A stretch of 64,000 nt of DNA from Patiria miniata (Eukaryota > Echinodermata > Asteroidea > Valvatida > Asterinidae): contig NW_024037056.1 in NCBI RefSeq assembly GCF_015706575.1, positions 5,159,176-5,223,175 on the forward strand, read 5' to 3'. Under the pieces are notes generated by a model. It saw only the letters and a list, made by a program, of their open reading frames with translations. It had not been told where the DNA came from and did no database searches. This document shows positions 58,201 to 64,000 of this stretch, one piece after another; within the stretch, counting starts at the first letter, position 1; each line of letters begins with the position of its first letter. The translations under genes and the position numbers were made by a program.

Positions 58201-61200
58201 AAGCCAAAGGCAACCAATTTTTCTTATATGATAGACACGTTCAACCAAGGTGTTTTAACAAATTGACACAGACCATACCATACAAAGCAATGCAAGTATG
58301 TCATGTCCCTTACCTCACCGATGTCCGATACTTGAGTAGCCTCGGTGATGAGGTGGGCCACATCTGCGATTGACTTGGTGGGGGAGGGAAGGCCATGCAG
58401 TTTGGCATTCCCAATCTGGAATTGCTCAATTCCATAGTGCAGAATGGTGGTCTGCAGAAAGGTTTCGGCCACCTCCGGTGGAAAGTCAGGGATATTTGCT
58501 TTCTGGAGAAGCTTTGACAAAAATTATGCTGCTATTTTACTTCATAGTTTTTGTTGATAATACAATGGCAATTACCACCCATACAACAAACAGCAAAACA
58601 TGGAATATCATATATCATAATGCTGTGTGCCATTACAAATCATTCTAAACAATAACAGGTATTTATGAAGAAAACAAAAATGGTGCAAGCTTAATGACAG
58701 CCTGCAGTACAGGGGGGGGGGGTGGTTCGTCACATCATTGCCACATCATTGACATAGAATCAAATTCAAAAGAAACATGTGTAATAAAGATTTTTTTTTT
58801 TTGAGGGGAACTTTTAAAAGATGGAGTGATTTGAGTCCATGTTTACTGCAAACCTAAATTGTTGGGCAAGGCGCATTAACCAAAATGTTAATGTGTTTTA
58901 TCACTACAGGTTCCTGACATTTTGACAGATAATTAACCTATGCTCACGATCGAAATGGCTGTATGCAATATCAATAGCAAATGGACCTAGATTGGCATAT
59001 TTGCAAGCGGAAAAGAAAATCAGGCTCATCTTGCTTTTTCTATTACAGACAAAAAAAGTAAAAATGAAACTAATATCGCTCTTTTATTTTGCTAGGATTC
59101 TTGACTGTTAAAGAAATACTTACCAACTGTACAACAAACAGGAGAATCCCATAGGTCAGGTGGAGCCTGTCATCTGCATCACTCAGATGAGCTAGGCTTC
59201 TCGCCACCAGCCCCTGCACTTTTGCAAAATGCTGACCTTCTGTTTCCTTAATTCCGCGCCCCACGACGAAATCAGAAGAGGCAGGCAGTGAACTACTTTG
59301 TCTTCAAGCTCGTGGCGTCGGCTCTCTGCTAGGAATTGCTCTTCGGTCCTCCGCCTTTGTGTCTTTAGGAATGGAACGATGACTGCCCGAGTCATCTCTC
59401 TGGAAGTAAAACAGTAATTTCATGAGGGCAATCTGTTATCAGGGGGGGGGGGGGGGGGAGGGACCATATTTCAATAGGGGGCCCTGTTCAAATTTCGACA
59501 ATTATTAACACTAGATTACAGAATGGTGTACCGTAATTTGAACAGGCGGACATTATAACAGTATAATTTTTTTGTTTGTGTCACAGCAGGAAGGGGGGGG
59601 GGGGGGGGGGGGGGGGGGGTGGGTTCCTTATTTTTTCGGAAGTTGTATGATATATATTTTTTTTGGGGGGGGGGAGATAGTTGGATGGGGGTAGGGGGGG
59701 GGGGGGGTGGCCCCCCCCCCCCCCCCCCCCCCCAATCCGCGTTGACAATATGTAAAGGTTACTTATGGTAAATTGATTCTATATATCTGAACCAGTACCT
59801 GACACCAATTGTCGTTACTTGGGTACCTGTTTCCCATGCCCAGCTGCTCATTTTAGTGAAAATATCTGGTCATTTACAAACAACATACACTGACTGTTTA
59901 CACAACACTTTGGCATGCCCGTGATTGAAGGAGCAGTAATCAATTCTATTATCAGATTACTAAAGTGTTCTGCAAATATCCACAACAATCAAATATGTTC
60001 CTCTACAAATGTACATGTACTTAAAATATGTGCATCATCACAAGTCCTTCTTTATACCTGTTAATATCAGGTCCATAGCATGGAGGTGGAGCTAATAAAT
60101 GAATAGAGAAAAAGAGCATATGGAGCAGTTCCCAAGATTTACTTCATTGCCTGTGCCACTGTACTTCTTTTATTAGTAAGCGACCAAATGTGCTCACGAT
60201 CGTCACTGAAAGTACAAGTACTCACATACAGTACACACAACCACACATCCACGAGATGCACACACAAATGACACACCATTGAAAAATAGTTTTAGACTTG
60301 TCACCAGTCCCTCCATTATCGCAACATTTCGCCAGAAGTTTTCGGTCAAAAACGATATTTTTTTTTTTCATTAGGTAGAAAATGGGAAATTCGTAATGTT
60401 TTAGTGGCAAATCGTATTTTCGTATTCTAACAAACAATTCGTAATAATGACGAAAATTTCGTAACAGTTGGCAGCTATATATAATAATTTAGCTATTTGG
60501 GTTTGAAAATGATGATGATCATGATGATCATCATCATGATCATCATCATTTTCAAACACATGATGATCATGATGATCATCATCATGATCATCATCATTTT
60601 CAAACCCAAATAGCTAAAATAATTTATTTTACGGGACTTTGACTCAGTGAGTCAAAGTCCCGTAAAATAAATTATTTTAGCTATTTGGGTCTGAAAATTT
60701 ACAATTCTGTCTTTGGTCTCTACTAGTTCAATTTCCTCAGATTTTCCTTTCAACGATCTATCCTGATTTAATTTTTTTTTTTGTGTTAGTAGTCCCCATT
60801 TAGCCTGTTTAGTGCAAGTTTCTTTAAAAGTGTGTCATTTTTCCAGGCTACACGTACACCCCTTTGAAAAATGATTGACCCTTTATTGCTTAAAATTAAG
60901 ATAGGCATATTACCTGATATATTGCCTTGTTTTCATCCTCATTATTATATCAATTGCATATACGATGTAATTGTTTTGGGGGTTACTTAGTATGTTTGTT
61001 TTTTTAAATATAATCCTAAATAAACCCACAACTTCCAATTGTGTTTTATTTCTGACAAAGCAAATATACAAGCTAATTCAACAATCTCACTCACCGCTCA
61101 CATCCAGCCAGTTTGGAAAGCGCAAACCAGTTTGCGCTAATGATGGGGCAGCACTTTGGTGATGACTCCAGAGTGCAAGTGGCATCCACCCCGCCATTGA

Positions 61201-61367
61201 AATACTTGGTCATAAGACCCCGGATGCCACTAGGCTCGCATCATCCAGAATGACAGGGATGGAGGATTTGGAAGTTGCTTTTGGGAGAAAGCGTTCTCTG
61301 GTATATCCAAGTACACCATTTTTGGCCCCGGTCATTCTTGATGCCATACGACAGGACGTCGTTTTGC
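46149..61367 (-). CDS. Multi-exon host gene with C-terminal PHD finger (3' part of gene)
   Basis: Sixteen exons can be lined up on the minus strand by splice sites and phase, from 61367 down to a stop at 46149-46151. Listed high to low: 61095-61367, 59124-59399, 58314-58511, 58024-58080, 57840-57854, 57462-57762, 56774-56809, four copies of a 180-nt exon, 52893-52983, 52130-52202, 50499-50614, 49808-49867, 46149-46271. Phases agree at nearly every junction. The N-terminal portion seen here has a hydrophobic-Asp-Asp segment, the middle is acidic and repeated, the C-terminus is a PHD finger that usually reads histone H3 tails in the nucleus. I do not recognise the overall family. The 5' end is outside what is readable. 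Frame breaks at G-runs in three or four exons leave open whether this is a pseudogene or assembly error. Confidence 0.72.
48600..49680. mobile_element. Foldback element, ~1.08 kb, in the last intron of the PHD gene
   Basis: Inverted halves: TTAGCTTTCAATTGATACC (48700) returns inverted near 49550; ATTACAGCTTTTCAGTGAAA (48723) near 49525; AAGGCACTGTTGCAGCT (48831) near 49415; GCTGCATAACATGCATAAAT (48886) near 49345. Arms of about 350-400 bp, imperfect, centred near 49140. No ORF. Lies in the intron between exons 15 and 16. Confidence 0.78.
49808..49867 (-). CDS. Exon 15, first half of the PHD finger
   Basis: 60 nt, phase 0 to 0, 20 codons. Starts Ser-Tyr-Cys-Arg-Thr-Cys and is otherwise basic. 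Acceptor TGTGTGTCAG, donor AGCAAG|GTAACT. Supplies the first Cys-x2-Cys pair of the zinc-binding Cys4-His-Cys3 set. Confidence 0.72.
50499..50614 (-). CDS. Exon 14, basic linker with nuclear-localisation-like cluster
   Basis: 116 nt, phase 1 to 0. Acceptor TGAATTTACAG, donor GATGAG|GTAAGT. Encodes Arg-Ala-Ser-Arg-Lys-Arg-Arg-Ala-Leu near the start and a Ser-rich tail, a typical nuclear linker before a PHD finger. Confidence 0.7.
51480..51800 (+). repeat. Diverged repeat, copy 1 (partner at 62285)
   Basis: Shares with 62285-62585 an ordered series: ACATTTCTTTGTTCTC, ACCAGAATTAATT, ACCTTGTGGAGAC, then GGAGACGTATACAATC and TCTTTTGTT, and finally GGTGTATCA. Intergenic or intronic; no protein seen. 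Confidence 0.7.
52130..52202 (-). CDS. Exon 13 of the PHD gene
   Basis: 73 nt, acceptor CTCCATTCAG, donor GGACAGG|GTAAGC. All three frames are open, so the phase is undecided: phase 2 continues exon 12, phase 0 continues into exon 14 in the PHD frame. A missing base in its GGGG (about 52180-52183) would reconcile both. Confidence 0.55.
52893..52983 (-). CDS. Exon 12 of the PHD gene
   Basis: 91 nt. Acceptor CCCATTTACAG|AC, donor GCAAG|GTGAGT. Only the phase 1 reading is open (Pro-Ala-Leu-Thr-Asn-Met-Ala-Val-Pro-Val), ending in phase 2. This does not join exon 14 in the PHD frame without a one-base change, so it may be alternatively spliced together with exon 13. Confidence 0.55.
53342..53521 (-). 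CDS. Exon 11, acidic repeat exon, copy 4
   Basis: 180 nt, phase 1 to 1, open throughout. Has the Met-Pro-Asp and Gln-Thr variants. Its donor leads in phase 1 to either 52983 or 50614, both of which begin with AC after a TTTACAG acceptor. Confidence 0.75.
54237..54416 (-). CDS. Exon 10, acidic repeat exon, copy 3
   Basis: 180 nt, phase 1 to 1, open throughout, same splice signals. Has Met-Leu-Asp and His-Ser variants. Confidence 0.75.
55135..55314 (-). CDS. Exon 9, acidic repeat exon, copy 2
   Basis: Same exon, 180 nt, phase 1 to 1, acceptor TAATTGCAG, donor GTAGGT. Differs from copy 1 by a few residues (for example Met-Pro-Asp where copy 1 has Met-Leu-Asp, and His-Ser in place of Gln-Thr before Lys-Asp-Asp). 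Confidence 0.75.
56031..56210 (-). CDS. Exon 8, acidic repeat exon, copy 1
   Basis: 180 nt, phase 1 to 1, so any number of copies keeps the frame. Acceptor TTGCAATAG|TG (altered from TTGCAG in the other copies by three extra bases), donor AAAGGAG|GTAGGT. Encodes Asn-Ile-Val-Phe-Pro-Gln-Cys-Thr then an Asp/Glu-rich stretch ending Asp-Thr-Arg-Ser-Lys. Predicted disordered; function unknown. Confidence 0.75.
56774..56809 (-). CDS. Exon 7 of the PHD gene
   Basis: 36 nt, phase 1 to 1. Strong acceptor (TTTTCTTTTGTTCTCCAG) and donor GCAGAAG|GTAATT. Encodes Phe-Lys-Ile-Glu-Thr-Lys-Gln-Thr-Arg-Ala-Glu. Confidence 0.68.
56880..57095 (-). mobile_element. tRNA-derived SINE in an intron
   Basis: On the minus strand, A-box-like TTGGTGTAGCGA (57066-57077) and B box GGGTTTGAATCCC (57023-57035) form a tRNA-like head, followed by a body with CTGCGGGTTTTCCCCAGAAT (about 56960-56980), a word seen in SINEs of several marine invertebrates (family knowledge). 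The end is near 56880. Confidence 0.7.
57462..57762 (-). CDS. Exon 6 of the PHD gene, two frame breaks
   Basis: Acceptor TGATTTCATGTAG at 57762, donor AATCTG|GTGAGG at 57462. It opens Leu-Leu-Thr-Ala-Ile-Asn-Pro-Arg-Val-Glu in phase 0, changes frame near 57695, runs Ile-Leu-Ala-Gly-His-Gln-Ile-Lys-His-Pro through the middle, then changes back at the run of six G near 57550 and ends Thr-Ala-Thr-Gln-Leu-Ala-Glu-Ile-Glu-Ser. The two shifts cancel. An alternative is a short intron between 57706 and about 57551, which would keep the frame without any indel. Confidence 0.55.
57840..57854 (-). CDS. Exon 5, 15-nt microexon
   Basis: Acceptor TTGCATTTTCAG, exon CAGATAAAGCACCTG, donor GTATGT. Phase 0 to 0, encoding Gln-Ile-Lys-His-Leu. 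It is small but both splice sites are good and the phases fit the neighbours. Confidence 0.5.
58024..58080 (-). CDS. Exon 4 of the PHD gene
   Basis: 57 nt, phase 0 to 0 (19 codons). Acceptor TTTTCTGATGTCCAAAG, donor GAGTTG|GTAAGA. Fits between exons 3 and 5 without changing frame. Confidence 0.62.
58314..58511 (-). CDS. Exon 3 of the PHD gene
   Basis: 198 nt, phase 0 to 0, 66 codons without a stop. Acceptor TTTTTGTCAAAG and donor GGTGAG|GTAAGG. Begins Leu-Leu-Gln-Lys-Ala-Asn-Ile-Pro and ends Val-Ser-Asp-Ile-Gly-Glu. No domain recognised. Confidence 0.75.
59124..59399 (-). CDS. Exon 2 of the PHD gene
   Basis: Acceptor TTACTTCCAG|A at 59399 and donor TTG|GTAAGT at 59124. Phase 2 entry fits exon 1. 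First part: Arg-Glu-Met-Thr-Arg-Ala-Val-Ile-Val-Pro-Phe-Leu, then an Arg/Glu-rich helical stretch; second part, in a frame shifted by one base at the GGGG near 59263, runs Leu-Ser-Asp-Ala-Asp-Asp-Arg-Leu-His-Leu-Thr-Tyr to a hydrophobic end. Ends in phase 0. Confidence 0.65.
59443..59733. repeat. Poly-G / poly-C cluster
   Basis: G runs at about 59443-59458, 59593-59619, 59665-59674 and 59694-59707, then, after TGG, a C run at 59711-59733. The last G and C runs can pair as a hairpin or the G runs can form quadruplexes. In the intron or flank of exon 2. Run lengths are likely unreliable. Confidence 0.85.
60480..60702. repeat. Nested palindromes with a 42-bp perfect inverted repeat
   Basis: 60605-60646 and 60648-60689 are exact inverted copies around a single G at 60647 (centre TTTGACTCA-G-TGAGTCAAA). 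With one mismatch the arms reach further, into ATTTTCAAACC. To the left, 60489-60610 holds two more inverted repeats made of GATGATCATGATGATC text flanked by the same TTTGAAAATGATG and CATTTTCAAA words. Located between exons 1 and 2 of the PHD gene. Confidence 0.92.
61095..61367 (-). CDS. Exon 1 seen: ATPase-like hydrophobic-Asp-Asp segment
   Basis: Acceptor TTTTCTTGTAATAG before 61367 and donor GAGCG|GTGAGT after 61095. The reading gives Thr-Ser-Lys-Ser-Ser-Ile-Pro-Val-Ile-Leu-Asp-Asp-Ala in the middle, a Walker-B-like pattern, and later Pro-Ile-Ile-Ser-Ala-Asn-Trp, reminiscent of a sensor-1 strand in AAA/primase-helicase ATPases (tentative). There is a one-base frame break at the GGGG near 61225; with it the exon starts in phase 1 and ends in phase 2, matching exon 2. 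Upstream exons, including any Walker A, are not visible. Confidence 0.65.
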
Positions 61368-61582
61368 CTATTACAAGAAAAGATAATAATTGGATATTTA
61401 AGATTTATATTTACCTGTATTTGCAGTACAAGAAAAATTATATGTAGTATTTATTTCCACAGTGTGATCAATGTCATTTTAAAATGCTACTACAGGGACA
61501 CTGCTTTTGTAACACTGCTTTGGGATTTGAAATTGAGCATCAACCATTATGGCCTGACATGTAGATTTGATATGGTTTCACC

Positions 61583-62082
61583 NNNNNNNNNNNNNNNNNN
61601 NNNNNNNNNNNNNNNNNNNNNNNNNNNNNNNNNNNNNNNNNNNNNNNNNNNNNNNNNNNNNNNNNNNNNNNNNNNNNNNNNNNNNNNNNNNNNNNNNNNN
61701 NNNNNNNNNNNNNNNNNNNNNNNNNNNNNNNNNNNNNNNNNNNNNNNNNNNNNNNNNNNNNNNNNNNNNNNNNNNNNNNNNNNNNNNNNNNNNNNNNNNN
61801 NNNNNNNNNNNNNNNNNNNNNNNNNNNNNNNNNNNNNNNNNNNNNNNNNNNNNNNNNNNNNNNNNNNNNNNNNNNNNNNNNNNNNNNNNNNNNNNNNNNN
61901 NNNNNNNNNNNNNNNNNNNNNNNNNNNNNNNNNNNNNNNNNNNNNNNNNNNNNNNNNNNNNNNNNNNNNNNNNNNNNNNNNNNNNNNNNNNNNNNNNNNN
62001 NNNNNNNNNNNNNNNNNNNNNNNNNNNNNNNNNNNNNNNNNNNNNNNNNNNNNNNNNNNNNNNNNNNNNNNNNNNNNNNNNN
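61583..62082. other. Assembly gap
   Basis: Exactly 500 N. On the minus strand the sequence just above it ends CTGTGTTGCAG at 62094-62104, a plausible acceptor leading into an exon hidden in the gap (first bases ACGTTATTTAA, 62083-62093). That exon would belong to the PHD gene if its 5' part lies there. Confidence 1.
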
Positions 62083-62284
62083 TTAAATAACGTCTGCAAC
62101 ACAGTCAAAGTTACAACCAAATCGGGCAAATCGTTTCTGTAGATATAGAAATGACTTGTGAGATTGTCATCATGACATTACCTCAATTTTCATCTATAAC
62201 ATATCCCCCAAATCTGACATATGATTATACATATAAGCCTAAAATACACCTGCATACACATCATCATGACATCACTTCTCAGTA

Positions 62285-62585
62285 CACACCTACTGGAATT
62301 TGTATCCTTTGGGAGTCATTTCTTTGTCTCGTGTACTAAAATGTTAGAGTTTGCAAGTTTTGTCTCAAAATGCTCCTATTTTTACCAGAATTAATTGGAA
62401 ATTACTGGAAATTAACCTTGCAATCCCTAGTTTTTGAGTAAAATCCATATATCTTTTCGTGATAACCTTGTGGAGACGTATTCACCTATAGAAATTGAGC
62501 TGTGGAGACGTATACAATCTTTTGTTCCCTATTATTCACATGTGTTCCCTTTTATTCACAGGGTACCGTGTACCAAATCATTTTT
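62285..62585 (+). repeat. Diverged repeat, copy 2 (partner at 51480)
   Basis: Ordered matches to 51480-51800, including ACCAGAATTAATT, ACCTTGTGGAGACGTATTC and GTGGAGACGTATACAATC. A longer GGTACCGTGTACC-type end is kept here. Confidence 0.7.
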
Positions 62586-64000
62586 TTAAGGGGAGGATCA
62601 CGCAACGGTAAGGTGTAGATATGGCACGCTGTTATACGGGCACTGCACTCTATACTGCCACGGGTCTACTGGAGGGTCTACTAATGTAAAGCTAAAAAAT
62701 ATTAATTCTATTTGAAATCTTTTTGGGGGTGCCACCCCACAAAACACGAGTATACTTTAAAGGTACGCATGAGTACGTTTCAGACAAAGGTAAAGGGTTC
62801 TTAATTGCAGTTTTATTAGGGCGTTAAATCTCGTTTCATTTGTAGGATTGATTATTGACACCCTTATTATTAACTGGGATACGCACTTTGATTATGTGAA
62901 CACAAATTTCGAGAAAAGTTGGGATTTTACATAACTTATGGCATATTATCACACTGATTATCTTGTGTAACCTGTAGTGACCCCACATTAATTATGGTCT
63001 TGAAGAATTGGATGGCATATTCCATACTTACTTAAACAGAGAGTGTCATTATTAAACAAAAACAATGGCAGTCCGAGCTATTACTTTCTCGAAATACAAT
63101 TAACATTCTGCCCCACTACTCAGTAAACTCCAAATTCGTGCCATAGTTAAACTGGATAGAATTGTATTAAGTGCATATAATGACTTGAACCACATTCCTC
63201 GTGCCTTTTCTTTGTGTAAAGGGTTTACACAACACTGCATTTGTCATTTTCTTTTTTTTACGCTAGAACTATATTGTGGAATGGAGTACCAACCTCTATC
63301 AGAAACAAACCTTCGGGGGCTTTTGTAAATCAGCTTTGATGGAATATTTATTTCGTGATCACCTTGTTTATAATAGTTTTTGCTTTCTGGATTATACTAG
63401 GCTGATAAATCTGCCTACATAAAGATCACTGCCAGGGATGCTTTCGTGTAAGCTAAAGTATTCTTTTTCGCGGAAGGGGCTTTCGAAATAATGTCCCAGG
63501 ACAGTTTCCATACGGGAAGCCAGTCATGATAAAAATTATTTGCTCGATCGATTCATGTAAATTAATGCGTCCCTGGCACTGTGTCGAGGGATATTCTAAT
63601 AATTAGCAAGCATGCTGGCCCTTTGACCCATTAATTATTGTACTTGCAATCATGAATAGAGGTTATTCTCCCAAAATAGTACCGGACAAACAGTTACATA
63701 TACAATTCCATACCTTATTTTATATAACTGATCAATAGTGTAAACTTGTTGATCTGTAAACTGATTCATTCGGGTATAGAAAATGATAATAATTATATGA
63801 ATTTTTTTGTTGATTGTTGATAAACAGAATTGGGATATGGCATACCTTGATAATATTGACAATCAATTTTATATATATATTTTTTTTAATCTTTTCATGT
63901 AATTAAAGCAGTTCATGCATTAATTGCTACCTAACATTTTATTAATTAAATAACAAGTTAATGTACATACATGTACTTATTTGATAAACTGAATCATATA
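62586..64000. other. No supported gene
   Basis: AT-rich. A weak LINE C-terminal resemblance (a Thr-Ile-Leu-Trp-Asn-Gly-Val-Pro reading near 63265-63290, plus strand) is too short to call. Nothing else seen. Confidence 0.4.

Noticed and set aside
63240..63420. LINE C-terminal remnant on the plus strand
   Set aside because: One short Leu-Trp-Asn-like match with stops on both sides; too weak to call.

Overview
The window looks like nuclear DNA of a marine invertebrate, most likely a deuterostome (echinoderm, hemichordate or lancelet type), but the sequence alone does not fix the species. The reasons are: split genes with canonical GT/AG introns, no bacterial-style operons, a dense mix of Ty3/Gypsy, LINE, SINE, hAT-type and foldback repeats, many TAGGCCTA and ACATGTACATGT words, and two scaffold gaps of exactly 500 N (34993-35492 and 61583-62082).

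Region by region. 1-10.3 kb is gene-poor: a tRNA-derived SINE, other SINE-like sequence, an AT-rich tract, a 21-bp minisatellite open in several frames, a degenerate 20-bp repeat, and a second tRNA-like element. 10.35-24.54 kb is a nest of two Ty3/Gypsy retrotransposons. The outer element has a 504-bp 5' LTR, a tRNA-Leu-type primer site, gag, protease, RT, RNase H, integrase, and an extra ORF with two C2H2 zinc fingers. It was split just behind its primer site by the inner element (10903-17051), which has 160-bp LTRs, a perfect 5-bp target duplication CTAGG, and a 20-bp minisatellite in its leader. Both are inactivated. The outer 3' LTR stops after about 47 bp and is followed directly by a RecQ-helicase-like fragment.

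24.8-35 kb holds a CCCH/CCHC zinc-binding ORF, a decayed minus-strand LINE split by a 0.6-kb terminal-inverted-repeat element, several strong hairpins, and a third, badly decayed Ty3/Gypsy element that runs towards the first gap. 35.5-44 kb holds a degenerate inverted motif cluster, a 1-kb foldback element, a 2.8-kb satellite of ~100-bp units with dimeric higher-order structure, and copies of one interspersed repeat (R) pointing outward on each side of the satellite. One R copy carries a 1.25-kb hAT-type insertion with an 8-bp target duplication.

46.1-61.4 kb is the main host gene, on the minus strand. I could assemble 16 exons by splice sites and phase. The N-terminal part seen here has a hydrophobic-DD (Walker-B-like) segment; the middle contains a 180-nt acidic exon present four times in an ~897-bp tandem array; the C-terminus is a PHD finger split over two exons and ending in a stop at 46149. 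Three exons, perhaps four, carry a one-base frame break that falls at a run of G, which suggests homopolymer errors in the assembly rather than a dead gene, though I cannot exclude a pseudogene. The 5' end lies beyond 61.4 kb, possibly in the second gap. A second 1-kb foldback element sits in one of its introns, and a poly-G/poly-C cluster and a nested near-perfect palindrome lie in another.
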